NCBI RefSeq assembly: GCF_003533305.1
Contig: NZ_DOEH01000001.1
Location: 1 to 36,393 of the forward strand
DNA length: 36,393 nt
Direction: 5' to 3'
Source: Providencia sp.
GTDB lineage: Bacteria > Pseudomonadota > Gammaproteobacteria > Enterobacterales > Enterobacteriaceae
The notes under the pieces were generated by a model. It had not been told where the DNA came from, did not search any database, and saw nothing but the letters and a program-made list of their open reading frames with translations. Position numbers and translations under genes: made by a program. Shown one piece after another: positions 1 through 9,647 of this stretch; position 1 is the stretch's first letter; each line of letters begins with the position of its first letter.

Positions 1-28
1 CGGAGTTTGCGGAGTTTGCGGAGTTTGT
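1..28. repeat. 9-bp tandem repeat at window edge
   Basis: Three exact copies in tandem of the 9-mer CGGAGTTTG start at the first base and end at base 27. The array may continue to the left beyond the window. It lies downstream of the ihfB terminator in non-coding sequence. I do not recognise it as a known repeat family. Confidence 0.7.
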
Positions 29-33
29 CTAGT

Positions 34-72
34 AATAAAAAACAGCGCCGTGTTAAACACAAGCGCTGTTTT
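34..72 (-). terminator. ihfB terminator
   Basis: Read on the minus strand, the arms AAAACAGCGC and GCGCTGTTTT form a 10-bp perfect stem over a loop of about 14 nt that can itself pair (GTGTT/AACAC). A run of T follows. It lies about 30 bases after the ihfB stop codon, so it probably ends the cmk-rpsA-ihfB transcripts. Confidence 0.8.
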
Positions 73-99
73 GCTGTAATAATTAAGATTTATAGTCTG

Positions 100-387
100 T
101 TATTGACCATAAATATTTACACGGTCACGCAACTCTTTACCTGGCTTAAAGTGTGGAACATATTTGCCTTCCAACTCCACTTTATCTCCAGTTTTTGGAT
201 TACGACCAACACGTGGAGCACGGTAGTGAAGAGAAAAACTGCCGAATCCACGGACTTCAATACGCTCGCCATCAGCTAACGTATCCGCCATATGCTCAAG
301 TATTTCTTTTACAGCTTCTTCGACGGTTTTCGCTGAAAGATGAGATTGCTGGCTAGCCAGTTTTTCAATTAACTCAGACTTGGTCAT
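100..387 (-). CDS. ihfB: integration host factor subunit beta
   Basis: Beta subunit of IHF, the heterodimeric nucleoid protein that bends DNA sharply at specific sites and assists recombination, replication initiation and sigma-54 promoters. The 95-residue product starts [10 protein letters not shown] and has the HU/IHF fold: an N-terminal helical dimerisation half, then the beta-ribbon arm with [10 protein letters not shown] (residues about 58-67), whose proline intercalates into DNA in known structures. Length matches E. coli IhfB (94-95 residues). The start ATG at 385-387 has a strong ribosome site (GGGAGGT) three bases upstream. It lies 52 bp after rpsA on the same strand, the usual enterobacterial order, so it is probably cotranscribed at least partly with rpsA. 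Confidence 0.97.
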   Translation of the reverse strand: MTKSELIEKLASQQSHLSAKTVEEAVKEILEHMADTLADGERIEVRGFGSFSLHYRAPRVGRNPKTGDKVELEGKYVPHFKPGKELRDRVNIYGQ

Positions 388-439
388 AGTACCTCCCTAA
401 ACTACCGTTACAAAGGGGTAATGAATTACCCCCACTTAA

Positions 440-2113
440 TTATTCGCCTTTAGCTGCTTTGAAAGCTTCAGCCATAGCACTGTTGCTGAAAGTCGTTTCT
501 TCTTGCTTGTTCACGGTAGCGATAGCATCTTTTTCATCAGCTTCGTCTTTCGCACGAACAGACAGGTTGATTACACGATTTTTACGATCAACGCCTGTGT
601 ATTTAGCTTCAACATCATCACCAACATTCAGAACCAATGTTGCATCTTCAACACGGTCACGTGAAGCTTCTGATGCACGCAGGTAACCTTCAACGCCAAG
701 AGTCAGCTCTACAGTTGCACCTTTAGCATCAACTGCGATCACTTTACCATTAACGATTGCGCCTTTCTTGATTGATGCTAAGTAGTTATTGAATGGATCT
801 TCAGCTAACTGTTTAACACCTAGAGAAATACGCTCACGCTCAGCGTCGACTTGCAGAACAACAGCTGCGATTTCGTCACCTTTTTTGTATTCACGAACTG
901 CTTCTTCGCCTGTAACGTTCCAGGAGATGTCAGACAGGTGAACAAGGCCATCGATGCCGCCGTCCAGTCCGATGAAGATACCGAAGTCAGTGATAGACTT
1001 GATTTTACCTTCAACACGGTCGCCTTTGTTATGAGTTTCTGCAAATTGCTGCCATGGGTTAGATTTGCACTGTTTCAGGCCTAGAGAGATACGACGACGT
1101 TCTTCATCGATATCCAGAACCATAACTTCAACAACATCACCAACGTTAACAACTTTAGATGGGTGAATGTTTTTGTTAGTCCAATCCATTTCTGAAACGT
1201 GAACCAGACCTTCAACGCCTTCTTCAATTTCAACGAAGCAGCCGTAGTCAGTTAGGTTAGTAACGCGACCAGTCAGTTTAGTACCTTCTGGATAACGTTT
1301 AGCGATTGCGACCCAAGGATCTTCGCCCAGTTGTTTCAGACCCAGAGAAACACGAGTGCGCTCACGGTCAAATTTCAGAACTTTAACATTGATTTCATCA
1401 CCAACGTTGACGATTTCGCTTGGGTGTTTAACACGTTTCCAAGCCATGTCAGTGATATGCAGCAAGCCATCAACACCGCCAAGATCAACGAATGCACCGT
1501 AGTCAGTAAGGTTCTTAACGATACCTTTAACTTCCATGCCTTCTTGCAGATTTTCTAGCAGTTGATCGCGCTCAGCGCTGCTTTCCGATTCAATTACAGC
1601 ACGACGAGAAACAACAACGTTGTTGCGTTTCTGATCTAACTTGATTACTTTGAATTCAAGCTCTTTGCCTTCAAGGTGAGTAGTATCACGAACAGGACGT
1701 ACATCTACCAGTGAACCTGGTAAGAACGCACGAATACCGTTCAGTTCTACAGTGAAGCCACCTTTTACTTTACCGTTGATAACACCAATTACAGTTTCAG
1801 CTTCTTCGTAAGCTTTTTCCAACGTCAACCATGCTTCATGACGTTTAGCTTTCTCACGAGAAAGAATAGTTTCACCGAAACCATCTTCTACTGCATCCAG
1901 CGCTACATCGACTTCGTCGCCAACCTGGATTTCAAGCTCACCCTGAGCATTTTTGAATTGTTCTACTGGGATAGCAGATTCTGATTTAAGGCCTGCGTCT
2001 ACCAGGACTACATCTTTATCAATAGCAACAACAGTACCACGGACAATAGAACCAGGACGTGTTTCAATATTCTGCAGGGATTCTTCAAATAGTTGGGCAA
2101 AAGATTCAGTCAT
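440..2113 (-). CDS. rpsA: 30S ribosomal protein S1
   Basis: Ribosomal protein S1 unfolds and captures mRNA leaders on the 30S subunit and is needed to translate most mRNAs with weak ribosome sites. The 557-residue protein, starting [13 protein letters not shown], has six consecutive S1 (OB-fold) domains at about residues 20-87, 105-170, 190-260, 277-347, 364-434 and 450-520. The central repeats carry the [13 protein letters not shown] and [14 protein letters not shown] type motifs, and the C-terminus ends FKAAKGE as in E. coli. The reading frame stays open 12 codons further upstream to an ATG at 2147-2149, but the protein start conserved in enterobacteria is 2113. No canonical Shine-Dalgarno sequence precedes that start, which is typical of rpsA, where start selection depends on the folded leader. 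Confidence 0.97.
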   Translation of the reverse strand: MTESFAQLFEESLQNIETRPGSIVRGTVVAIDKDVVLVDAGLKSESAIPVEQFKNAQGELEIQVGDEVDVALDAVEDGFGETILSREKAKRHEAWLTLEKAYEEAETVIGVINGKVKGGFTVELNGIRAFLPGSLVDVRPVRDTTHLEGKELEFKVIKLDQKRNNVVVSRRAVIESESSAERDQLLENLQEGMEVKGIVKNLTDYGAFVDLGGVDGLLHITDMAWKRVKHPSEIVNVGDEINVKVLKFDRERTRVSLGLKQLGEDPWVAIAKRYPEGTKLTGRVTNLTDYGCFVEIEEGVEGLVHVSEMDWTNKNIHPSKVVNVGDVVEVMVLDIDEERRRISLGLKQCKSNPWQQFAETHNKGDRVEGKIKSITDFGIFIGLDGGIDGLVHLSDISWNVTGEEAVREYKKGDEIAAVVLQVDAERERISLGVKQLAEDPFNNYLASIKKGAIVNGKVIAVDAKGATVELTLGVEGYLRASEASRDRVEDATLVLNVGDDVEAKYTGVDRKNRVINLSVRAKDEADEKDAIATVNKQEETTFSNSAMAEAFKAAKGE

Positions 2114-2205
2114 ATTAATGATCTTCAAGGGTTTCTTATTAACGTCCATCTAGCGTCCCGCCAAATGGGGTTGTTTCACATACCCCACAACATTCCTTGT
2201 CGTAA
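2114..2205 (-). promoter_or_regulatory. rpsA leader with GGA-loop hairpins (S1 autoregulation)
   Basis: On the minus strand the rpsA leader contains a GCG-GGA-CGC hairpin (plus coordinates 2153-2161), a GGGG/CCCC stem (2167-2170 with 2183-2186), and an ACAA-GGAATG-TTGT hairpin (2187-2200). In E. coli the rpsA translation operator is a series of hairpins with GGA in their loops that stand in for a Shine-Dalgarno sequence and are bound by S1 itself. The arrangement seen here fits that scheme. The pairings are read by eye; the function is inferred from E. coli. Confidence 0.6.
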
Positions 2206-2287
2206 GGTGGATACCATACAAATAATATAATCAGCATGGTAGTAAGTGCGTATATTATCTAATTATAAGCTAAAATAAAGCCTATTA

Positions 2288-2971
2288 TCACGATAATTGT
2301 AGAATATTTTTAGCATAGGTGCGTGCTTTTTCAATAACTTCCTCAATTGACATACTTGTGGAATCCAGCACTAATGCATCTTTCGCGGCGATAAGAGGCG
2401 CTACCGAGCGATTACGATCACGATAATCACGCTCTTCAATTTCGGTTAGAAGTCGTTCAAAGTTAACATCAAACCCCTTTTCCTGCAACTGCTTCATACG
2501 CCGATGAGCTCGTTCTTGTGCTGATGCGTCAAGAAAAATCTTAACGGGGGCATCAGGAAACACTACCGTTCCCATATCTCGACCATCGGCTATTAGCCCA
2601 GGCATTGTTCTAAATGCACGTTGGCGACGGAGCAATGCTTCTCTTACTCGAGGAAAAGTGGCGGTTTGCGAAGCGGTATTTCCGACAGTTTCTTGTCTAA
2701 TTTGATTAGAAACATCTTCCCCTTCAAGAATCACTTTTAGCGTATTTTCTTCAGGTACAAAACGCACATCTAAATTTGCAGCCAAAGGTACTAATGCATC
2801 TTCTGATTGAATATCAACATGATGATGTAGAGCCGCTAGCGCTAATACGCGATAAATTGCACCAGAGTCTAAAAGTTGCCATCCAAATTCATTTGCTAAC
2901 GCTTGGCAAAGAGTGCCTTTACCAGCTCCGCTTGGTCCATCAACGGTAATTACAGGGGCAATTGCCGCCAT
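2288..2971 (-). CDS. cmk: cytidylate kinase
   Basis: Phosphorylates CMP and dCMP to the diphosphates with ATP, salvaging nucleotides from RNA turnover. The 227-residue product starts [19 protein letters not shown]. The P-loop GPSGAGKGT lies at about residues 10-18, the insert typical of bacterial CMP kinases follows, and the motifs [19 protein letters not shown] and RDYRDRNR (a substrate-binding arginine region) are intact. An upstream extension of the frame to 3010 exists, but the ATG at 2969-2971 is preceded by AAGGAG at good spacing and aligns with E. coli Cmk. It lies directly upstream of rpsA, and in E. coli rpsA promoters lie inside or just after cmk. The E. coli neighbour ycaL between aroA and cmk is absent. 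Confidence 0.96.
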   Translation of the reverse strand: MAAIAPVITVDGPSGAGKGTLCQALANEFGWQLLDSGAIYRVLALAALHHHVDIQSEDALVPLAANLDVRFVPEENTLKVILEGEDVSNQIRQETVGNTASQTATFPRVREALLRRQRAFRTMPGLIADGRDMGTVVFPDAPVKIFLDASAQERAHRRMKQLQEKGFDVNFERLLTEIEERDYRDRNRSVAPLIAAKDALVLDSTSMSIEEVIEKARTYAKNILQLS

Positions 2972-3156
2972 AAAAATCTCCTTTGTGCAAATAGTCTTCG
3001 CTACCCGCAATAAAAATCTGTGTAGGTATTATACCTACTCATCAATTTTGTGAAATAAGCAGGTGACAATCAATGAGGTAAAAATGCGTAAACCATGATG
3101 AATTAAGTAGCACTAAAATGAAGGAAAAGTGTAGATAAAATAGACGTAAAATTTAG

Positions 3157-3189
3157 TAGGCTGATATTAAACAAAATAATATCAGCCCT
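3157..3189 (-). terminator. long hairpin downstream of aroA
   Basis: Perfect 11-bp inverted repeat, GGCTGATATTA (3159-3169) and TAATATCAGCC (3177-3187), with a 7-base loop. It lies between the aroA stop and the cmk start on the minus strand. The downstream side on that strand (TACTAAATTTT) has only a weak T tract, so it may be a terminator for serC-aroA or an RNA-stabilising or attenuating hairpin before cmk. Nothing else recognisable is in the 279-bp cmk-aroA gap. Confidence 0.55.
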
Positions 3190-3250
3190 ACAGAGCCGTT
3201 CAATGACTCTTTAAAAACGAAAATATCTAACTTCTAATACTGGCTTAAGC

Positions 3251-4531
3251 TTAATAACGGCTCAAACTAGATAATTGCTCAAAATAGTCAGGAAACGTCT
3301 TCGCTGTACAACCTGGATCTAAGATAGTGACCGGAGTGTCAGATAAAGCAACTAACGAAAAGCACATTGCGATTCGGTGATCGTTATAAGTTTCAATCTG
3401 TGCATGATTTAATTTTTTTGGTGGAACAATACGAATGTAATCATGACCTTCATCAACTTCAGCACCAACTTTACGCAGTTCAGTTGCCATTGCATATAAA
3501 CGGTCTGTTTCTTTAACGCGCCAGTTATAGATATTGCGAATAACTGTTTCCCCTTCTGCAAAAAGTGCCACAGTTCCTATTGTCATCGCTGCATCAGGAA
3601 TCGCATTCATATCCATGTCGATGCCGTTAAGTGTACCGCGTTCACACTCAACATAATCATCACCCCAACGGATGATCGCTCCCATTTTTTCTAACACATT
3701 GGCGAACTTAGTATCACCTTGCAAACTATTACGACCAATACCCGTTACTCGCACCACACCACCTTTTATTGCCGCCGCCGCTAAGAAATAAGATGCTGAA
3801 GATGCATCACCTTCAACGAGGTATTCACCAGGTGATTGGTATTGTTGTTGCCCCTTAATTACAAACTGTTGATATTGTTTGTTTTCTACTTGTACACCAA
3901 AACTTTGCATTAAAGCTAAAGTAATATCAATGTAAGGCTTAGAAACTAAGTCTCCAATAATTGAAATTATCGTGTCTTGTGGTGCCAATGGGGCCGCCAT
4001 CAATAAAGCGGTTAAAAACTGACTAGAAACTGAACCATCAACCGAAATAGCGCCACCAACAAATCCCCCTTTCAAACGAATAGGTGGATAGTTTTCTTGC
4101 TCTAAATAATCAATTACTGCACCGCCTTCTCTTAATGCATCAACTAAGTGCCCAATTGGACGCTCTTTCATGCGCGGCTCACCAGTTAATACAATATTAT
4201 TGTCACTTAAAGAAAGAGCGGCTGTGAGCGGACGCATTGCTGTACCCGCATTGCCAAGGAATATTTCTAATTCACCATGATTGGATAAACAGCCGTCTAT
4301 ACCTTCTACACTACAACGCGTTTTATCATCTGATAATTGGTATTTAATACCCAACTGACTTAATGCATTCAGCATATGGCGAATATCATCACTATCTAAT
4401 AAGTTAGTAAGTACAGTCGTACCTTTTGCCATTGCCGCTAATAAAAGTGCACGATTTGATACACTTTTAGACCCTGGCAAATTAATAATGCCGTTAACTG
4501 AAGATATAGGTTGTAATGTCAGGGATTGCAT
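3251..4531 (-). CDS. aroA: 3-phosphoshikimate 1-carboxyvinyltransferase (EPSP synthase)
   Basis: Transfers the enolpyruvyl group of phosphoenolpyruvate to shikimate 3-phosphate, the sixth step of the shikimate pathway to chorismate; it is the target of glyphosate. The 426-residue product (E. coli 427) has the N-terminal substrate-binding segment [15 protein letters not shown], the PEP/glyphosate loop [11 protein letters not shown] at about residues 92-102, [15 protein letters not shown], and the C-terminal [10 protein letters not shown] motif. The glycine and proline of the loop are the glyphosate-sensitive (class I) type. The frame extends upstream to a TTG at 4549, but the ATG at 4529-4531 matches E. 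coli. GGAG lies 12 bases upstream of it, a rather long spacing. It follows serC by 117 bp, the conserved serC-aroA operon. Confidence 0.97.
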   Translation of the reverse strand: MQSLTLQPISSVNGIINLPGSKSVSNRALLLAAMAKGTTVLTNLLDSDDIRHMLNALSQLGIKYQLSDDKTRCSVEGIDGCLSNHGELEIFLGNAGTAMRPLTAALSLSDNNIVLTGEPRMKERPIGHLVDALREGGAVIDYLEQENYPPIRLKGGFVGGAISVDGSVSSQFLTALLMAAPLAPQDTIISIIGDLVSKPYIDITLALMQSFGVQVENKQYQQFVIKGQQQYQSPGEYLVEGDASSASYFLAAAAIKGGVVRVTGIGRNSLQGDTKFANVLEKMGAIIRWGDDYVECERGTLNGIDMDMNAIPDAAMTIGTVALFAEGETVIRNIYNWRVKETDRLYAMATELRKVGAEVDEGHDYIRIVPPKKLNHAQIETYNDHRIAMCFSLVALSDTPVTILDPGCTAKTFPDYFEQLSSLSRY

Positions 4532-4597
4532 AAAAAGCAGTTTCTCCAATGTTATTTAATACTATTTTTATCACTATAAGAAAAATAAAACATAGCG

Positions 4598-4619
4598 GGT
4601 CAGGCATCCTATCCTGACC
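4598..4619 (-). terminator. serC-aroA intergenic hairpin
   Basis: Perfect 7-bp inverted repeat GGTCAGG/CCTGACC with an 8-base loop in the serC-aroA gap. Read on the minus strand it is followed by CGCTATG and then a T-rich run (TTTTATTTTT). It could give partial termination between serC and aroA, lowering aroA relative to serC, or protect the upstream mRNA. The role is inferred. Confidence 0.45.
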
Positions 4620-4648
4620 AAAACCATATTTAAATTAAATAGTTAATA

Positions 4649-5737
4649 TTAGGCGTGGCGGCGTTCAAAATCAGCCATAAAATCAACAAGAGCCTGAACT
4701 CCCGCTAATGGCATTGCGTTATAAATAGAAGCGCGCATACCGCCAGCAACTTTATGCCCTTTTAGAGACAGTAAGCCAAGCTCTTTCGCTTCATCAATAA
4801 ATTTCGCATCCAGACTAGGATCTTGCATTTGGAATGGCACATTCATCCAAGAACGATTTTCAACCGCAACACGATTAATATAGAACTCGCTGTTATCGAT
4901 AGCGCTATAAAGCAATTGTGATTTTTCGTAATTGCGATTAGCCATTTCTTGCAAACCGCCTTGTTCTTTTAACCATTTGAAAACCATGCCAGATAAATAC
5001 CAAGCAAAAGTCGGAGGGGTATTAAACATTGACTCATATTCTGCCAATACAGAATAATCAAACACCGACGGAGTCTGAACAGCAGCGTGTCCAAGTAAAT
5101 CTTCACGAATAATAACGATGGTTAATCCCGCCGGACCAATATTTTTCTGTGCGCCTGCATAAATTACACCATAACGACTAACATCAATTGGCTTAGATAG
5201 GATTGACGATGAATAGTCAGCAATCACTATTTTATCTTTAGGAAAATCAGGGTCTTCATGAAGCGACAAACCACCAATCGTTTCATTTGGACAATAATGA
5301 ATGTAAGCCGCATCTTGACTTAATGGCCATTCGCTCATTGGTTTTAGACCAACAACACCGTCTTTTTCTTGTTCTATATGAATAATATTAGGTTTACAGT
5401 ATTTTTGAGCTTCTTTTGCCGCAGACTCAGACCAATAGCCGCTAACGATATAGTCTGCTGTAGTTTTATCACCAAGTAAATTCATTGGAATGGTGGCGAA
5501 ATGAGCTCGTGCACCACCGTGACAGAATAGAATTTTATAGTTGCTTGGAACGTTGAGTAAATCACGTAAATTTTGTTCTGCTTCTTTTGCAACTTCAATG
5601 AAATCTTTTCCGCGATGACTCACTTCCATTACTGAAACGCCTAAACCTTTCCAATTACAAAATTCTTGTTCAGCGCGACGCATGACTTCAACAGGTAGCA
5701 TTGCTGGACCTGCACTGAAATTATAAACCTGACTCAT
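4649..5737 (-). CDS. serC: phosphoserine aminotransferase
   Basis: PLP enzyme that converts 3-phosphohydroxypyruvate and glutamate to phosphoserine, and also serves pyridoxal phosphate synthesis. The 362-residue product (E. coli length 362) starts [15 protein letters not shown]. It has the [12 protein letters not shown] region, the phosphate-contacting HGGARAHFA segment, and the PLP lysine in [12 protein letters not shown]; it ends [15 protein letters not shown]...FERRHA. The frame is open 13 codons further upstream, but the ATG at 5735-5737 matches E. coli and has GAGGT just upstream. It is first gene of the serC-aroA operon. In E. coli it is flanked by ycaP and ycaO; here pgm follows upstream instead. 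Confidence 0.97.
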   Translation of the reverse strand: MSQVYNFSAGPAMLPVEVMRRAEQEFCNWKGLGVSVMEVSHRGKDFIEVAKEAEQNLRDLLNVPSNYKILFCHGGARAHFATIPMNLLGDKTTADYIVSGYWSESAAKEAQKYCKPNIIHIEQEKDGVVGLKPMSEWPLSQDAAYIHYCPNETIGGLSLHEDPDFPKDKIVIADYSSSILSKPIDVSRYGVIYAGAQKNIGPAGLTIVIIREDLLGHAAVQTPSVFDYSVLAEYESMFNTPPTFAWYLSGMVFKWLKEQGGLQEMANRNYEKSQLLYSAIDNSEFYINRVAVENRSWMNVPFQMQDPSLDAKFIDEAKELGLLSLKGHKVAGGMRASIYNAMPLAGVQALVDFMADFERRHA

Positions 5738-5948
5738 TGACCTCACCCTATCTTCAATAATGTTAGTTAAACTCACTCAGATACTTAAAGTTGTATCATC
5801 CCACGCCTTTAGCTGCAACGGTTATTGTGAGCTAGCTTTAAAAATCTCGGAGGTTATTTTTTAGCAAAAAAGTAAACAATTTTGTTAATGCCGTCACATT
5901 ATCAACAGCCACAATATTATGAAGTAATTAACAATAAACAAGGGATAA

Positions 5949-5984
5949 AATCCCGATTATAGTGATTTATCTATAATCGGGATA
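5949..5984 (-). terminator. pgm terminator
   Basis: Perfect 13-bp inverted repeat ATCCCGATTATAG (5950-5962) and CTATAATCGGGAT (5971-5983) with an 8-base loop. On the minus strand it is followed by TTTTAT. It lies 32 bp after the pgm stop codon and so probably ends the seqA-pgm transcript before the serC promoter region. No gene is visible in the remaining serC-pgm gap. Confidence 0.75.
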
Positions 5985-6015
5985 AAAGAGGTAGGATGAT
6001 ACTTTAAACCAACAA

Positions 6016-7650
6016 TCAGCGAATAACTTTACTCACAATTTCGATAGCTTCTTTTTCAATGAGACGAAGATGCTCTTCACCTCTGAAGCTTTCACAGTAA
6101 ATTTTATAGGCCTCTTCAGTTCCAGAAGGTCTTGCCGCAAACCATCCGTAATCGGTCATAATTTTAAGACCGCCGATTGCAGCACCATTACCAGGAGCAG
6201 CAGTTAAACGTTGAGTAATTTTATCCCCCGCTAAAGTATCTGCTGCGACCATTTCAGGCGATAATTTACTTAATTTGGCTTTTTCTTCGTGAGAAGCTTT
6301 CGCTTGAATGCGATTATAAATAGGTGCACCAAACTTTTTAGCTAGCTTATTATAACGTTGCTGTGGATTTTCGCCGGTTACTGCGGTAATTTCAGCGGCC
6401 AGCAAACACATGATTATGCCGTCTTTATCCGTTGACCAAGGCGTGCCATCAAACTTAAGAAATGAAGCACCTGCGCTTTCTTCACCGCCAAACCCGAGTT
6501 TTCCACTAAACAAGCCATCAACAAACCACTTAAATCCAACAGGAACTTCAATTAACTCGCGACCGATATCATTGACGACACGGTCAATCATTGCGCTGGA
6601 AACTAATGTTTTACCCACCGCAACATCTTTCCCCCACTGAGGGCGATGTTGGAAAAGGTAATCAATTGCAACAGCAAGATAATGATTAGGATTCATTAAA
6701 CCATCGGGCGTCACGATTCCATGGCGATCATAATCTGGGTCATTGGCGAATGCTAAATCGAACTTTTCTTTCATACCAAGCAGACCAGCCATTGCCCACT
6801 TAGATGAACAATCCATCCGAATCACACCATCATGATCAAGAGGCATAAAACGAAAAGTTTGGTCTAATTGATCGTTTACAATCTCAATATCTAATTGATA
6901 ATAATCTGCAATTTTCTTCCAATACTCAATACCAGAACCACCAAGGGGATCAACGCCAATCTTTAATCCTGATTTCTGAATAGCCTTCATATCGACCACT
7001 TCACCAAGTGATGATACATAAGGCATAATTAAATCTTGCTCAACAATATAACCACTAGTCATCGCATCTGTGAAATTCAGACGTTTTACACCCACAAGGT
7101 TGCTAGCGAGTAACTGATTTGCGTGTTTTTCAATGACAGAAGTTAAATCTGTATCGGCAGGTCCACCATTAGCGGGGTTATATTTAATCCCACCATCTTC
7201 AGGGGGATTATGCGATGGCGTAATAACGATTCCATCGGCAACATCTTGATTTAATTTGTTATAACTTAATATCGCATGGGAGATAGCGGGAGTTGGCGTA
7301 AATCCATTCGCCTCTTGAATAACAACTTTAACTTGATTTGCCGCTAAAACTTCAATCACAGTAATGAACGCTGCTTCAGACAATGCATGAGTATCTTTAC
7401 CGACAAAGCAAGGTCCTGTAATACCTTGTTGTTTACGTAAATCAGCGATTCCTTGTGCAATAGCTAAGATGTGATTTTCATTAAAGTTTTTGCGTACAGA
7501 ACTACCACGATGCCCTGATGTACCAAATTTTACCGCTTGAGAAAGGTTATCTGACTGTGGTTGTTGCGTATAATATTGAGCGGTCAATTGCGCAACATTT
7601 ATCAAGTCATTTTGAAACGGAAGCTGCCCTGCACGTTCATGTATTGTCAC
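6016..7650 (-). CDS. pgm: phosphoglucomutase (alpha-D-glucose)
   Basis: Interconverts glucose 1-phosphate and glucose 6-phosphate, linking glycolysis to UDP-glucose, glycogen and envelope sugar synthesis. The 544-residue product is a four-domain phosphohexomutase. It has the N-terminal FGTSGHRGS, catalytic phosphoserine Ser146 in [14 protein letters not shown], the metal loop DPDYDRHG, the sugar loop GGEESAGAS and the phosphate loop [10 protein letters not shown]. The E. coli start aligns to a GTG at 7648-7650 (VTIHERAG against MAIHNRAG), and GGGAGAG lies at proper spacing before that GTG. The ATG-initiated frame beginning at 7689 would add 13 unmatched residues, so I chose the GTG. It lies 56 bp after seqA on the same strand, the conserved seqA-pgm operon. 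Confidence 0.95.
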   Translation of the reverse strand: MTIHERAGQLPFQNDLINVAQLTAQYYTQQPQSDNLSQAVKFGTSGHRGSSVRKNFNENHILAIAQGIADLRKQQGITGPCFVGKDTHALSEAAFITVIEVLAANQVKVVIQEANGFTPTPAISHAILSYNKLNQDVADGIVITPSHNPPEDGGIKYNPANGGPADTDLTSVIEKHANQLLASNLVGVKRLNFTDAMTSGYIVEQDLIMPYVSSLGEVVDMKAIQKSGLKIGVDPLGGSGIEYWKKIADYYQLDIEIVNDQLDQTFRFMPLDHDGVIRMDCSSKWAMAGLLGMKEKFDLAFANDPDYDRHGIVTPDGLMNPNHYLAVAIDYLFQHRPQWGKDVAVGKTLVSSAMIDRVVNDIGRELIEVPVGFKWFVDGLFSGKLGFGGEESAGASFLKFDGTPWSTDKDGIIMCLLAAEITAVTGENPQQRYNKLAKKFGAPIYNRIQAKASHEEKAKLSKLSPEMVAADTLAGDKITQRLTAAPGNGAAIGGLKIMTDYGWFAARPSGTEEAYKIYCESFRGEEHLRLIEKEAIEIVSKVIR

Positions 7651-7706
7651 TTGTACTCTCCCAAAGCACTGATGCTTCGTTATCAACACCAGTGATATCT
7701 CAATTT

Positions 7707-8252
7707 TTAGATGGTATTACTGACCTTTTCAATCACATTTGCAGGGAATTGCATTTCCTGCATGATGGCATCAACCATACTCCGTTTGCGATTGGTATTT
7801 GTGTTAGTAATCACCCAGTAAGGCGTACCTGGAATATGACGAGGTTTCGATTGCTTACCTGCCGCGAGCAAAGTTTGCTCATCACCTGCAAAATAAATAC
7901 GTGTACGGCCATGCATAGATTCTGTCGCACTTGCAAAACAGTTGTTATCTAAGCCATATAACGTGGACAAAATTAACATAAAGCGGTCGATTGCTTTGCT
8001 TTTTTCTGCATAAGCATCCGACAATAAAAGTTCTCGAATAACCCTAACAGGATTTTGTGCAACCACTGGCGTACTAATGACCTGAGCGGCTTGCTGTTCT
8101 AGCGGCTCATGGTTTAATTTTTTTGCTTGTACTGGCTGCCCGGGTTTGAAATTTAACATACGGCGCAAAATATCCGATGCACTTTCACCGATATGCTGTG
8201 TATGACTCGCAATATAGCGGTAAAGTTCTTCATCAACGTCTATTGTTTTCAT
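7707..8252 (-). CDS. seqA: replication initiation negative regulator SeqA
   Basis: Binds hemimethylated GATC sites after replication, sequesters oriC and the dnaA promoter, and organises new DNA behind the fork. The 181-residue product has the N-terminal multimerisation domain ([24 protein letters not shown] region, residues 1-35), a variable linker, and the C-terminal DNA-binding domain with [15 protein letters not shown] and [16 protein letters not shown], which holds the Asn residues that read hemimethylated adenine. The start ATG at 8250-8252 has GGGA upstream. It is divergent from ybfF across a 314-bp AT-rich gap and is probably cotranscribed with pgm, as in E. coli. Confidence 0.97.
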   Translation of the reverse strand: MKTIDVDEELYRYIASHTQHIGESASDILRRMLNFKPGQPVQAKKLNHEPLEQQAAQVISTPVVAQNPVRVIRELLLSDAYAEKSKAIDRFMLILSTLYGLDNNCFASATESMHGRTRIYFAGDEQTLLAAGKQSKPRHIPGTPYWVITNTNTNRKRSMVDAIMQEMQFPANVIEKVSNTI

Positions 8253-8566
8253 TTTTTCCCAGTACTTTTTTAACTAAAATTTGCGTAACGATTATAAGAC
8301 AGATTTAAAAAAAACAAAACAATTAAAATTTCAACAACTTAAAGCAAACATTGTTTCAATCTTCAATGATAATTCAGTAAGTTATCATACCCAAACTCAG
8401 TTTAGTTTACCTTTGTTTGCTTTTGCTCAAAACAATAAAATAGTAACATCCATTTTAGTCACCATAAAATTGACAAGGCAAGTAAACTAAATTTTGCAAT
8501 TTGGTTTTGCTTTATTGATATGCCATGATAGCGCACCTGCACTACTAATAAGTTGATAATTCAAAT
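8253..8566. other. seqA-ybfF divergent intergenic region
   Basis: 314 bp of AT-rich sequence between two divergent genes. On the minus strand a perfect TATAAT (plus 8291-8296) would give a transcript start near 8284 and a leader of about 30 nt for seqA; the -35 side is poor. On the plus strand TTGGTT (8501-8506) and CATGAT (8524-8529) with a 17-bp spacer are a weak promoter candidate for ybfF. There is no convincing small gene. Confidence 0.4.
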
Positions 8567-9343
8567 ATGACTGAGCAACTAAATTACACCATTCACCGAC
8601 CTGAAAATCCTATTTCGAATACACCAGTCATACTCATTCATGGGCTATTCGGCGATCTTAATAATTTAGGTATTTTAGGTCGAGATTTACAACATTACGT
8701 TGATACTATTCAAATTGATGTTCGTAATCATGGTGATTCCTTCCGCGCACCACAAATGGAATACCAAGAGATGGCGCAAGACGTCATTACACTCATTAAA
8801 TCATTAGGTTATCAATCAGCCATCCTAATTGGTCATTCTATGGGTGGTAAAATTGCCATGGCGGCTACTGAAATTGCGCCTGATTTTATTGAAAAAATTG
8901 TTGTTATCGATATTGCTCCAGTGGCTTACCAAGTTCGCCGTCATGATGAAATATTCGCTGCACTCGAAGCTGTCATCCAAGGAAAAGCGAAAACGCGCCA
9001 AGAAGCGACGGTTATCATGCGCCACGATATAAAAGAAGATGGTGTTATCCAATTTTTACTAAAATCATTTCGCCAAGGTGAGTGGAAATTTAATCTACCT
9101 TCGTTGAAGGATAATTATGAAAAAATTATTGGTTGGAAAACTGTTCCTGCGTGGGATAAACCAGTTTTACTAATCCCAGGTGGACGTTCACCTTATGTAC
9201 AAGCTGAATATAAAGAACAAATTGTCACTCAATTTCCAAAAGCAAAAGCTTGGATTGTGGCTGATGCAGGACATTGGGTTCATGCAGAAAAACCAGAACA
9301 TGTATTAAGAGCCATTCACCGATTCTTAAATTTATCCGAATAA
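8567..9343 (+). CDS. ybfF: esterase YbfF, alpha/beta hydrolase
   Basis: Small alpha/beta-hydrolase, an esterase acting on acyl-CoA or short ester substrates in E. coli; the physiological substrate is not settled. The 258-residue product shows the oxyanion motif HGLFGDLNNLG (about residues 25-35), DVRNHGDS, the nucleophile elbow GHSMGG with Ser91, VVIDIAPVAY, IPGGRSPYV, and the catalytic histidine in GHWVHAEKP (about residue 236). The ribosome site before the ATG is weak. The gene heads the plus-strand series and in E. coli is followed directly by ybfE; here three secretion genes come between them. Confidence 0.93.
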   Translation: MTEQLNYTIHRPENPISNTPVILIHGLFGDLNNLGILGRDLQHYVDTIQIDVRNHGDSFRAPQMEYQEMAQDVITLIKSLGYQSAILIGHSMGGKIAMAATEIAPDFIEKIVVIDIAPVAYQVRRHDEIFAALEAVIQGKAKTRQEATVIMRHDIKEDGVIQFLLKSFRQGEWKFNLPSLKDNYEKIIGWKTVPAWDKPVLLIPGGRSPYVQAEYKEQIVTQFPKAKAWIVADAGHWVHAEKPEHVLRAIHRFLNLSE

Positions 9344-9647
9344 ATTTATCTAATTTCGTAATATTAGATATTGAAGAGCCTAGATGACTTCTTCAATATC
9401 TAAATAAGTCTCGTCAATGTCATTAGTCCCTATCAAAAAGTAATATAATAAGACTAACTTCAATACACATCGAATTATTATTTCTGTATTATCTCATTTA
9501 TAAAAAAACCAATTAAATATTATCATTTAATATAAATACTTCGATGCTATTCACTAGAATATTTTAATTAAAAATCATGTTTTACTTAATTTAATCACTG
9601 AGCGATATATTTTAAAATGAAATACAAAAGGATTATTAATACAAAAA
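9344..9647. other. ybfF to exporter operon intergenic region
   Basis: 304 bp of very AT-rich sequence. It starts with a 14-bp perfect hairpin (listed separately) and then holds no clear gene. A 13-residue open frame, 9617-9658 (MKYKRIINTKNEK), begins just before the first ABC transporter and overlaps its start codon in another frame. It contains the only good ribosome-site-like run (AAAAGG, 9626-9631). I see no convincing -35/-10 pair that stands out from the AT background. Confidence 0.4.
9364..9403 (+). terminator. 14-bp hairpin after ybfF
   Basis: Perfect inverted repeat TTAGATATTGAAGA (9364-9377) and TCTTCAATATCTAA (9390-9403) with a 12-base loop, 20 bp after the ybfF stop. No T tract follows (ATAAGTCTCG), so it is either a weak terminator or an mRNA 3'-end stabiliser that separates ybfF from the secretion operon. 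Confidence 0.5.

Noticed and set aside
2114..2149. Upstream ATG as the main rpsA start (569 residues)
   Set aside because: The 12 added residues are not in E. coli S1 and fall inside the structured leader; kept only as a side remark.
7518..7952. 144-codon plus-strand open frame across the pgm-seqA junction
   Set aside because: It is antisense to the conserved 5' end of pgm and the 3' end of seqA, has no family resemblance and reads as a shadow of those frames.
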